From assembly GCA_039720395.1 (NCBI GenBank), contig CM077832.1, positions 34,275,258 through 34,339,257 on the forward strand: a stretch of DNA of 64,000 bases, in the 5' to 3' direction. Under the pieces are notes generated by a model that did no database searches, was not told the origin of the DNA, and saw nothing but the letters and a program-made list of their open reading frames with translations. A program made the position numbers and the translations under genes. The number at the start of each line of letters is the position of its first letter. Within the stretch, counting starts at the first letter, position 1. Below, piece after piece: positions 33,023 to 45,000 of the stretch. This DNA is from Liquidambar formosana (lineage: Eukaryota; Streptophyta; Magnoliopsida; Saxifragales; Altingiaceae).

Positions 33023-35020
33023 AAGGCACAAAATATTCGATATCTCCGCCTGTGGGGGTTACGTTGGCCATTTTTGGACAGGGATTAGGTGGCACACATT
33101 TTTCAAACACTTACCCACATCCATATCCAGATGCCACGTTACATACCAAGAATGGAAAACAGCTCTTGCCCTTTTTCCATGGGCTGTGGCAGCTGGTGTA
33201 ATGATTTTTCTCTGTTTTTTTCTTTCTTTTATTCTTTTCTCTCTCACCTATATACTCTACTTTTTAAATATTTTTTATTTAAATATAAGTTCCATCGGAT
33301 TCCTGAAGTAAGTTCCTACAAACTATCCTCTCATCTCTTTAATTTTTTTTATCTAACAATCCGAAGGCCAGATATCCCATAAGGCCTTAATCCATTTATT
33401 TAAAAAATTATTTTACATTTGAATTGCTGGATAAGAAATGAAAGGTTAAAATAAAAAATCCACATATAATTTTTACTAGAAATTCTTAATAAGATCGAAA
33501 CTGTAATATATAATGTGAGAGTTTGTACTACATCTAGTGTAAAATTTTGTACACTTAAACCTTAATTTTTCTTTGTTTTTTCTAAAAGATACACATTTTA
33601 TTAAGTCAAATGTTTGATTTTGTGTCCCTTTTTTCCTCTGCCATGTACACTAGATTTCAAATTAATCAATGAATTTAAAGCTTTTTCATTCATAGAATGC
33701 CATTTATTAAATATAAGAAATAATTTCATATAGTATATACTTCCTAAGATTCAATTAATCGAGGATTTAGCATGGATGATGTGAATTAAGAGAATATCAG
33801 ATCCAAAATTGAGTTTGGCCAATGTAAACTTTAAGAACTTTGAGTTTAACCCGTGAAAGTAATTCAAATAATAAAAGATTACACCTCATGAACCTTATGT
33901 CCTTAATTTGAATATCTACATTTTCACAACCAGATATATAAACTTACGGATGATTTATATAGTACATAAATTTAATGATTTGAGATATTTCTCATTTGAT
34001 ATAACAAATTATTAATAAATAAATAAAAAGGACACTAGATATAATATGATATTGCCTCGCGGTACAAAACAAACTTTGGACAATAAATCACTCTCTTTCA
34101 TGTGTCACCTGTGATTATCTTTACCGCTCTAACACTGCCCCACATGTCAAATCCTTATCCTAAAGATGTCTTTGTGTAGGTATGTTTGGTGGGGGTGAGG
34201 GGACAAAAATGGTGACGGCAGGTGTTAACAAGTTTTGACAGTAGGAACGGGATTGCGGGGAGACTATGATTTGTTTTTATTTATTTATTTATTTATTTTT
34301 GGGGGTGGGGGTGGGGGATGCTTATTCAAATTTTGAACAATTTGAATCAAAATTAAAGAAGTTTCAAGTCAGAGGAAATTTTCAAAATCAATTTAAAATA
34401 CAATTATAGAAGGAAACAAATATGGAATGCAGAAAATTACACTAGGTTAAGGGTTGAACATTTTTTATATAATTGTGCTTAAGGCTCAACCACCCTAACA
34501 TACCCCACACAATCACACATTGCATTTTAGCATGCACAAGTTGTGAGCATGCTAGGCTGTCGATGCTTCTAGGTTAAATAAAAATTAACCCGCACTGAGT
34601 TGTTTGTCAAGGCTAGTGGTCTTAGGTCTAATGATATTTTTCACCTTAATAACAATGTCGGATTTACAGACGTCTTGGTTTTGATTCCGTATGAGTGTGT
34701 TTGACCCCTTTTTCATTTGTTTTGTTTGAGTTTAAAATTAAAATTATGTGCGTTAATCAAACTCCAACCCCAATGCCTTCATTGAAGCTAAAAATTCTCG
34801 AATGTGAACTAGGTTTGGTGGTTATCAATTAAATAATGTTAAAATCAGAAAATTCATAGAATGGGCTTCAGGGCTTGTTTTGAACACACTCAACTGGGCT
34901 CAACCCAAAATCGATTGAAAGGCCTAGTTGAAGCATAAATGAGAAAGAAAAGAAAGTAGCTCGAAACGACATCGTTGTTCTATATGCTGCAAAAATCAAT
35001 CAAAATATGAATTGCTGAAA
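33023..35020. other. Spacer upstream of the annexin gene, no gene seen
   Basis: The first few hundred bases should be the original annexin promoter, now 1.5 kb further away because of the MULE. The rest is AT-rich with a TTTA microsatellite near 34275-34298 and no recognisable coding region. Confidence 0.55.
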
Positions 35021-35093
35021 CGACTCCACTGGGGATCGAACCCAGAATCTCTGGTTTCGTAGACCAGCGCCTTATCCATTGGGCCATGGAGTC
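35021..35093 (-). tRNA. tRNA-Arg (anticodon ACG)
   Basis: The minus strand folds as a 73-nt tRNA. The acceptor arm GACTCCA pairs with TGGAGTC and is followed by discriminator G. The anticodon arm CTGGT-CTACGAA-ACCAG gives anticodon ACG. The T arm holds the internal promoter GGTTCGATCCC (B box) and the D arm TGGCCCAATGG (A box). No intron and no encoded CCA, as expected in a nuclear gene. A T run for Pol III termination is not obvious directly after the 3' end. Confidence 0.95.
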
Positions 35094-35496
35094 CTTGTGA
35101 TCTATCTTTGCAACTAATCATCATTACCTTTACAGCTTTACTTGAACAAATTCAGTATTGTCTTTCTCCATGGGAACCCAACTAGCCCCAACGGGTGGTA
35201 ACGTTGGAGGATTCGCGCTGCCATGGAGTGAGTCATGACTCGGTCGCTGATTAATAAACTCGGGCGTCAACATAACAGGTGAACAAGTACCAGAGAAAGA
35301 AATGAAGAATGAAGCGACAAGGGGTAGACTTTGAACATACTCTTCTTCTCCTTCCTACCTAGAGAGAGAGAGAAAGAGAGAGAGAGATCGATAGCTGTAG
35401 AGAGAAAAGGGGCATATATTCTGCATCTTTGTGGCTAAATTTGGATTAGCAAAAGCTAAGAAAGATAGTGGGCATATATACTCATATTCAAATTCA

Positions 35497-35656
35497 ATGG
35501 GTCGCCAACCCTCGCTACGCAGTAAAGCTGCCCATTTTGTCTCTGATCTTACCACTGTCTTCCTTAATCCCATCTCCGATAAACCTTCCAAGCCCCACCA
35601 TCCTCCTCCTCCTCCTCCTCCTGCTGCTGCTGCTGCTGCTGTAAGTTGGCTTCTCC

Positions 35657-35706
<50 letters not shown>

Positions 35707-38700
35707 TATAGATATTGGTGCTCTGATAAAGGTTGCTGTGTGTTAGAAATATGATGACTTTTGCAATCAAGTTGCCATATTTTGATTATTGGTGAGAGAC
35801 CCAATTCAAATGTTATGGTCTACACTCAGAATATGGGGGTTTCTTGATCATGGGTACTCTGGTTTCTGATGATTTAAAGCTCTTGTGTTTCAATCACTAA
35901 TAGGGTTTACAGTTTACTCATGGGTATCCGCATATCTTATTCGTTACTTGAGAAAACGGACCCATCCTTTTTTATTGTGGTGGACATAAATTATTTATTT
36001 TTACTGATTGTTGGAAATCATCGATTACTTGAGGGGGAAAAGCATGGTTACAAATTATTGATAAAGTTGAGCCCATGAAAAGCTTTATGCAGTTTACAAC
36101 TAGGGTTTTACTAATGGGGTTTACTCATGGATATCTTTGTTTGTCTTTGTTTATTTAATGATAGAGAAATGGAGTTATTCCTCTATGAATGTATTTACAA
36201 TTAGCTCATGAAAATGCTTAGAGGAACTGAGTATAGTGATATTAGAACCTTACCCTGATGAAATAGATATTTTTGAAGATTGGGTTGAACTATAACTACA
36301 TATAATTTAGATGTTTTAGTTTATTTGCTCCACACTAACTATTTTTTGTTTTTTTCAGGATGATGTGATTGAACCCAAAACAAGTCAACTAGAGTCGATT
36401 ACAGAAAAAGGTTCTGAGGATTTAACCGATGGGCCAGATACGTCTTCATTTAGTGCATTTCTCTATTCTCTACTGGCATCATCAGAGCCCGGAAGTAATT
36501 CGAACTCGGATGGGCAAAATGAGCATCAAGCTGAATTGGTTGAACAAGGTTCTGACACAGTAATTAAAGATAGTGGTGGGAAGAAAAGCTTATTTTCTAA
36601 GGGTAAACAATCACTTGGCAAGGTTATCTACCAGGTTGCTAGAATCAGTGTGTATAGGTCTCAAGGCTCAGAGCGCAAGGGTAATTCTGATATGAAAATT
36701 GACAATGGAGATGATTCTAAACTTGTTGGAATTCAGATGAGGCCTATGCAGACTGAGAGTGAGCCAGGGCTGTGTGTCGACCTCCCGGACATTTCTGAAC
36801 CTTCATTGCTTCTTTCAGAGAAAACTCGAACAGCTCTTTATCTTGCACTTCCAGCGCTTGTTCAGGGCAGGAAATGGGTCTTGCTATATAGGTGCAGAAA
36901 CAATGGTTTTCATTTGCTGATATTGCTATGGTTATTTTCGAATACGTACAGTTACATGTTCATAATTTGGTAGCATTAAACGATCGTGGTACTTAAGCTC
37001 TCTCTGTTTTCCTCTGCAGTACATGGAGGCATGGCATATCCCTTTCAACCCTATACAGAAGAAGCATGCTTTGGCCTGGTCTCAGTTTGCTGGTATTCTC
37101 TTCTGAAACATTTGTAGAAGTAACAGGAAAAAAATATTTTGTCTGGGTGTGAATATGAAGTATGCATGCTTTGTTTGCAACTACGCAAGTAAAAAAACGA
37201 TGGCAATTGATCTACAAGTTTGAAGCATTGGAAAAGTTTCGTTCTTCTTGGACTAGAACCATGGACAAAAGTAAAATCCTTGAAATGGATGTGTTGCTAG
37301 TTTGCTACTTGCTACGAGGCACAAGCTATTGGATATAGCTCCATAGACCATTGTAATAAATTTCCTGAATTATTTCTGAGATTTCCAAAATATTTTCAAA
37401 CTTTTTGATTAAGAACAATTCTTGAATGTGTCTTGTATTATTAGATTTTTGTTGTTGTTGTTGTTGTTGTTTTTTTTTTTTGTTTTTTTTTGGGGATTAT
37501 TTAGAGATATCTTTTGTGTCCTAAATAATTCCTTAATTATGAGAGATATTCCTAGATTATTCCAAATAATTCTAGTAAGATTGCATTTCCTTTTTTCTTA
37601 ACCTGAATTGCTTCTCTCTCAAATTCATTGTTGATTTTCTCTGAATCATTCCCACTATTTTTCAAACTAACTCCTGAATTCCCATTTATCCCTATTCCAA
37701 TGAATTTCAAATCCTGAATTTGCCACTGTTTCCTAAATCACGGATGTCATAAATAATGAGGTCATAAAGCATTTACAATCTGAGAAGACTCAACTAAACT
37801 ACATGTTATTGAGGGTTAGGAAAAAATGCTGTTGTTCACTTGAATGAAAGTTGAGCCATTTTTTTCCTAAATTTGTAAGCAGAAAACTTCCTACATTAGT
37901 TTTGAAAGTACATACAACGATATTCGACTTATTGATTTTTTAGTATACATATTTATAATTTCATTCTTGGGTGAAACTTTCTGGTGTTAATCATTTTAAT
38001 TTTTTTTCAGGTTGTTGGGGACTGTAAAGGTGCAGTATTTGGTGGCTTGGTTGAGGCACCCCTAAGACCCACCAGTAGAAGAAAATACCAGGTGCTGCTG
38101 AACCACACAATTCTTTGAAGTTGTTTTAGCCCCATTTTTTTTTTTTTTTTCCTTTTTTGGTTTTGTTTTTTTTTTTTTTTTTTGTAATTTTTTTTTTTTC
38201 AAATTTTCATATCGCTTCCTGAACACTGAAAGTTCAACAGGGATCAAATGACACATTTGTTTTCACAAATACACCTGGCCATCCTGTTATATTTCGCCCC
38301 ACAGGTATTCTCTACTTCCAGGAAATAACTCTCTAGGTTCCTAGCTTCCCATCCACTTTTGCAATCAGCTTTGTTTTTTCGTGGATTAAAACATTTTAAG
38401 TTAATAGAATATGAGAGAAGACAGTAGTGTGGTTTACATTTGCTTTCTTTAGGATTGTGTTTGGATGCATGATACATTTTGGAACGTCTATTAGAAAATG
38501 TGCTTTTTGTAAATTGTGTGAGTACATTATGTGTTCTCTACATAAAAATTGTTTTGTCAATGCTGAGAAGATTGATTGCAAGAACAGATAGCACGTTGTC
38601 AATCACCTCTTAGCTTTTGGTGGTGAGAGTGTTCATGTTACAAAGTTTTTTGGAAGTTAAATCAGTAGTAGGTCTTGTGAAAAGTTCAGTTTTAAACAAT

Positions 38701-39131
38701 GTGTTCTACTATAATATAATACAAACAACATTTATCATGCCACAATTTCAATTAACAACATAGAAGAATGTGTTAAAAACTTATATTGCATTTTAGCTTC
38801 AGGGGCAGCATCCAAATCACGAGCTATTATTCAGATGTAATTATCACGATTCGTGTGCTAAGTTTTAGGAAATATGATACTTTCTACCTTATAACCTGGT
38901 CAAGCTTCAATGACCAGCTAAGAACACTGGAGTACATGACTTAAGACATATGGTTATCTTCAGCTATAGTAATCTCTTCAGATGAGGGCATGCTAGATGC
39001 TAAAACTCCAATATTTTAATTGTTCAAAATGTATTATTACCTTTTTTTCTTTTTAACCTTTTCCTCTTCCTTGTGAAATGCTTGAATATTGCATATTACA
39101 ATATGGAGGCCCCCTGCTTCAACTGGGGGAT

Positions 39132-39166
<35 letters not shown>

Positions 39167-39868
39167 CCCTGCCCCAAGCCCAACTGGGGGATGTTTTATT
39201 GGTCTGAAGGGTTCAGCCATAGTTTGGTTTCTGAAAATTGGTTTTCTTTGAGTAAATATATTGGAACTAACTGCTAAATATAAGCAGGTGCAAACCGGTA
39301 TTACACTTTGTGCTCCACTGACTTCCTAGCATTGGGTGGGGGTGGTCACTTTGCGCTTTATATGGATGGTGATCTGTAAGATTTCTTCTCCATTTTCTCT
39401 TTATTTTTCTTTTAAAATTTTTCAAGATATGTATCAAACTTAAGGCAAACATGTAAATTTTTATATTGGTTTTTAATATTTTCAATTTTCGTACTCAAGA
39501 TTGAATGGATCAAGTTCAGTTTCGGAAACTTATGGGAACTCTTGTCTTGCACACTCGGAAGACTTTCAAGTGAAGGAAGTTGAGGTTTGCATTGTGCTTC
39601 TCTCTCTCTCTCTCTTGATATTGTTCTTTCAGTGGCTGGAGAGTGAGATGTATATATTAATTTGGTCACAATTTCTCACCTATCCAAAAAACTTATACAA
39701 CAACAAAAACAAAAAACCAAAAACAAAAAAAAAAACCAAACAAACAAATAAAACAAAGGTCATAAATTTCTTCCTTTTATGCAGTTGTGGGGATTTGTAT
39801 ATGCTTCAAAATACGAGGAAGTAGTTGCTTTGGGCCGGACAGAGGCACCTGGGATATGCCGATGGTGA
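35497..39868 (+). CDS. TLDc-domain protein (OXR-type), eight exons
   Basis: Exons 35497-35640, 36359-36891, 37020-37092, 38011-38091, 38241-38304, 39288-39375, 39500-39584 and 39785-39868 join in phase to 383 aa; all introns are GT-AG. The TLDc domain covers about residues 200-383: LYSTWRHGISLSTLYRRS, GDCKGAVFGGLVEAPLRP, DTFVFTNTPGHPVIFRPTGA, a Gly-rich GGGGHFALYMDGDL and the final WGFVYASKYEEVVALGR. TLDc proteins of the oxidation-resistance (OXR) group protect against oxidative stress by an unsettled mechanism, and animal and yeast relatives act on the V-ATPase. The N-terminal half is Ser/acidic rich and probably unstructured. Exon 1 ends in a run of seven Pro and six Ala encoded by CCT and GCT repeats. 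A GA-rich leader precedes the ATG (about 35360-35388). Confidence 0.9.
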
Positions 39869-41863
39869 TCTCACCATCTCTGAGCATGAAGCAAACCTCA
39901 TTTAATTAGTGATGGCCATTTTGTGAATATGACTGTATGGTGCTATTTTCTGGGTTGTGTTTCCACACCCAGCTAACAACTGAAAGTGGAGGGGTGGTTG
40001 TATGTATCAAGACACATGTTACCTTGCACACAGTTATGTCTGTATGTACATAGAGCACTTGTGTACCGTTACTTGCCAATTCTAGTATAAATTGAGTTGT
40101 GACTGTACATTGATCGATAATATAGTTGAGCAGAGCCATTTATGGGCTGTACTTTCCCCATGTTGGCTCAGTTTTTTTTCCAATCAAATGAATTGTAGAT
40201 TGTGAGTTTTTCCTCTCTTTTCCCCATATTATCATCCCTCCCTCATTGTAGTAATATTGAGGTGGATATCTTATTGCTCTTTCATTTTTAGGGATTTTAC
40301 CAAAATACTGTTGAGAAAGCTGATAGGCAATTCCAATTCTAGGGCAATCTTGATATTCTCTATGCTTATGCGCTGTTTGGTTGCTGAAGATGGGTGAAAA
40401 AGGAAAGAAAAAAAATTTACATGTTTCTTCTTCCCACCATAACTACTTAAGTTTATTAGTTTTTTGGTTTGGCTGTGAAGTCGAGTTTGTTAGTTAATGT
40501 CTTGAAAATGGTTCTGTTAATAACTTTTAAATCTGGATAGCTCACCCTGAGGGACATGAAACTTTGGCATCAAACTCAAGGCTTGGTTGAGAAATAGTCT
40601 TAGCTGCATCATCTCAACGTGTATTTGATCTAAAAGGATGCAGTTAGGTTTGTCAATAACTTTTAAATCTCGTTAGTACATAGAACATTCGTAACATCTA
40701 CAGAGAAACTTAGGACTTTGCTAGTAACCTGTCAGCTAGAGACGATACAAATATGAAGCAACCAGAAGCCGAGGCTTCATGTGAATGATGTAACCCATTT
40801 TGATTGGAGTTTGTGACCCTTTTTTTTCACTTTGTATGGAAGATGAAGATAATTGCCACCTGTAGGCTGCAGCTGATTCCTGTAGAGGAAGAGCCATGTA
40901 TTTCATCAAGCAATTCCCAGTCCCTGCATTAAATTAAACAAACGCTTTGGTTCCCTTTCATTGTTAATCCATGAGTTGGGCTTAAAATCCAAGCAATCCT
41001 TCTTCCCAGATGATAGCCATCCTTTAAAGGCTAAAGCTTTTTCCTTTTATATATATAACTAGTCCTCTTAAGGAGTACTTAGTTCTTCAAAAACCCAATT
41101 TTGATTTTGGTGTTCGCGCTCTTCAAGAATGCTCGGTTTTTCGAAGATGCCTAAGAATCTATGGAAACCGACCAGAAGAGCCGACTCCTGTAAGGAGTGG
41201 TGCCCTGTCCATGTATGAACTAGCTCATGCTTGTTATCAAGCTTTGTCTACCTGAATAATCATAGCGTGTAGCGTGTAGATTACACTTGTTTCCAAGATG
41301 CCTAAGAATCTTTGGTCTTGTTCGCATGTACCAGATGTTTTCTTTGTGCACTCCTGTTGCTCGTTTTGTTGGCTTTTTTCCTTGTGATTGTTATTGTAGT
41401 TGGGCTTTACTTCTAATGAAGTTCTTTCTTTTATCAAAAAAAAGAAAAAAAAAAAAGGGGGAAAAGGTAAGGTTAGGTGAAATTGTTCCTTGGACCATGG
41501 CACTTGAGAAGTTCAATGGCAAACTGCATGATAAACTTTGGGAAGTAGAAAAGGCTCTCACATTACCTAACAAATAGTGTCAAAAACGATACATGAATTG
41601 AAATTCTAATATTTAACAAGCCGCTCTTTTAACATCTGGGTTAGACACGTAAAATCCAAAGAACTTCACCACCAAGAGCCTCCATCACACGACCTGTCAC
41701 AAAATCAGAACACATATATCATTTAACAGTTTAATATCTTGTAAAATGCTCTCCACTAATACCTTGTCAAATTCTGTGGGCATTTGTTTCTTATGCCAGA
41801 ATCTTAATGAACATGAATAGAGAGAATATTATGTAAGAATTCATTTGAATTCTACAAACAAAA

Positions 41864-41903
<40 letters not shown>

Positions 41904-42034
41904 GAAAGACTTGGGAGTTCATTTTAAAGAATAGAAAACCGACCCTTACCTAATGAAATTGAGAACCTTTCCCAACAGCAGCAAACTCTCATTTTGAGAT
42001 CATGTGACAAACGAGAGCATGATATATTTCTCAA
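39869..42034. other. Spacer between convergent TLDc and asparagine synthetase genes
   Basis: It holds both 3' UTRs. Around 41300-41456 there is a LINE-like 3' end: CTTTCTTTTATCAAAAAAAAG followed by an A-rich tail. A 17-bp direct repeat AAGATGCCTAAGAATCT occurs at about 41145 and 41297. No gene is seen. A TA microsatellite lies at about 41869-41898. Confidence 0.5.
41300..41456 (+). mobile_element. Short LINE 3'-end relic with A-rich tail
   Basis: A short stretch ends TTCTTTCTTTTATC and then an A/G-rich tail, like plant L1 3' ends. The 5' end is not defined and no target duplication was found. Confidence 0.4.
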
Positions 42035-45000
42035 TCAAACAACTGCTGCACTTTTCTCTACAATCCCTTCCTGAAGTTTCTGAGTGGCACCATTTATGAG
42101 ATTGTCATTCTTAGCCTCCACAACTTCCTTATAAGCAGCTTCATGAACACCAAGAGCAGCGCGACCAGATGGGTCAAGATTTTTTGACCATGCTGCATCC
42201 CATTCCACTGCTTTTGCAGTACTGCATGCCACACTTGGACCTCCTGGAACAGTTGATCTTGCAGCATTCTACGCAAAAATGACATTTTATCAAAATTTCT
42301 AGGAAAATGAAGGATTAGTACTAAAGTGAGCATAATAGATGGCAATATGAACAAATCATGATACATTAATTGCCAAGACGTAGGGAAAGGAAAGACCACT
42401 TGGAATCTTACAACAGCCATTTCAACCACACCAGTTGTAAAATCCCAGTTTTATTTCCTTCCACATATATTGCCTTTTTGCATTGGCAATTGAACGGAGC
42501 ATAGAGGAAAACCTTTCTACAGTGGGGCTTGGGCAATAAAAATTAACAGGCACATATTAAAGTAAGTTGAGTCAAATCAATCCATTTAAACCCTCCACTC
42601 CACCCCCAAAACCAACCTCCTCCACACGTGCGCAGGGCGTGGGGGGAAAAATAAATAAACTAAAATAAAATAACGCATTGAAATCTAACCTTCGGAAAGA
42701 ACTTCTCAAAGATAGTCCTATAGTAGTACGCCTCTTTTGTGGTAGGAGTATTTTCAGGGTAAACAAAGCTTGCATGCATCAACATTGCATCTGTAACCTG
42801 GCCAGTTACAAACAGAAAATGAGAAAAAATATTAATTAATTATATGCAGCAGAAAACAGGACGCCTCTGACATCTCTTGGACTGGAGTCTTGCACAAAAC
42901 TAACAATAACTACAATCCCAAAAGAACTGTATCACTACAACAATATAGCTTAACCAAAATAATCTAATATTATTTCGCCATTTCAACAAGTTTAAGAGGA
43001 TATCTTACTTCTCTGTTTGCATGATCCTTCAAGCCATCAATCCAACTGTAACCAACGCCATCACTGAACTGTTCCTTCTGCCTGTACAGTATGTGCTAAA
43101 ACCAAAAACAGACACTTTCAACAACTCTTCCAAATGTACAAAAGGGTACTCTTTTAGTAAATATAAGTAACCTGATGAAAATCCTTCAAAAAAATAGAAC
43201 AAGTATAGAAAATAAAAAAATAATAATAATAATAATTAAATTTGACTAGCATGATGGTTGGATATGCTGTAAAAGCAGGAAGACACTAACCTTTGGCAGA
43301 TATGGCTTCTCATCGTCATCAAATGCATTGCGTAAAATCCATTTCTCAATCCTTCCAAGATCAGGCCTGACCTGTAATTGTTGGATATGTGCATGTAACT
43401 ATTAGCCATACATTTACAGAATGAGAATTTATTGCCCAAGCTATAAATCACTGAGTTAGATATAAATAAAATAAACCATTTTCAGCAGTTATGAACTGAA
43501 GTATGAAGTTTAACCCAGAACTCTCCATTTGATAGTTGATACTTATATAGACAACAAACATTGTTTAAATTATCACCTACTATTATAACAATTCTACAAG
43601 TTAATTCTGACCGCTAGAAGACCTCCCATATTTCTATATTATGCACCAGGTGCCAACACTGATACTAGCACCAAATACTGGAACATGGCTTACAATCACG
43701 AGTTTAGAACTTTAAATAATACATGTGTGTGACTGATCAAATATTCGTGATGTGTATTCAGACGTCATGACCCATGAAAATGGAAAACCGGGAAGCAAAG
43801 AGAAACCAAAGTACCGAACACTGTACTGTGTTGTGAAACAATATCCAATCTGTCTGATATTAATATTAAATTCTTTGGCAGTACCCTCGTCTTTGGTATT
43901 TTGATTATGTAAGAAGCATGACACATTCCTAATAGATAGCCAATATCTCAGCCCATGGCAAATGGGCTCTGATAAATAAAAAAACTTAAGCTTTTCTGCC
44001 AATTGCAGTTCAAAATTGGGGGAAATAGTGCAAAACCAAAATTCAAAAGTCCTGTACATTACCATTTTCCACTCTGGATCAATGCTCATCGCAATGTTGA
44101 TAAATTCTTTATCTAAAAAGGGGACGCGAGCTTCAACACCCCATGCCGAAGTTGATTTATTGGCCCTCAGGCAGTCATACAGATGAAGAGATTTAATCTG
44201 ATTGAACATTAAAGCAGCCATCAGAATAGAAAAGAAATACAATATAGGTAGGATAACAGAATTCAGAAATGTTACAACATGTCATTTCCTTTAAAATCAA
44301 TACAGCTAAAAGAAAGACATTCCTCTCAGGCAATACCTTTCGACATGTTTCCTGGTGAAACTCATCCTTGTTAGGTGCCTTGTGGAAATACAGGTAACCT
44401 CCGAATATTTCATCTGAACCTTCCCCAGAAAGAACCATTTTTACTCCCAAAGATTTGATTTTTCGAGACATGAGAAACATTGGAGTACTAGCTCTAATAG
44501 TGGTCACATCATACGTTTCAACATGGTAAATGACCTCCTCAAGTGCATCTATTCCTTCCTGATATAGCAAAGGATAGCAAACTTTTAGTACTAAAGCACA
44601 AATGGCACACACACAACACATGCTCATTCTGTTTAGCCTGAAAAGGGTTTTAAGAGATTACCTGAACAGTGAAGTAAAACTCATGGTGACGAGTTCCAAG
44701 ATAATCTGCTACCTCTCTGGCGGCTTTCAGATCTGGGGAACCCTGAATAGGAGAAACCAATCTTAAATTTTCATGCAAGGGAATCCAGAAAGAGAAATAG
44801 AATATAGATCTTATTTTTGGACAAAAGAGCATTATACGCTGTGTAACAAGGACACTTGCATTCTAGCAATTTATGTTATTTCAAACACACCACACATACT
44901 TGTGCAGGACACCGTTTTGGGCATCAACATCCATGGCCCAGTTTATGTTTCTTTGACTTTTGAGGTTACCATGCCAGACACCTTGTACCCACGTTGGCAC

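Noticed and set aside
39501..39824. Single ORF through TLDc exon 7 and intron 7
   Set aside because: Conserved TLDc sequence stops at the GT donor at 39585 and resumes at 39785; the middle is A-rich intron.
41145..41313. 17-bp direct repeat AAGATGCCTAAGAATCT as a LINE target duplication
   Set aside because: The second copy lies before, not after, the A-rich tail, so it does not bracket the LINE relic.
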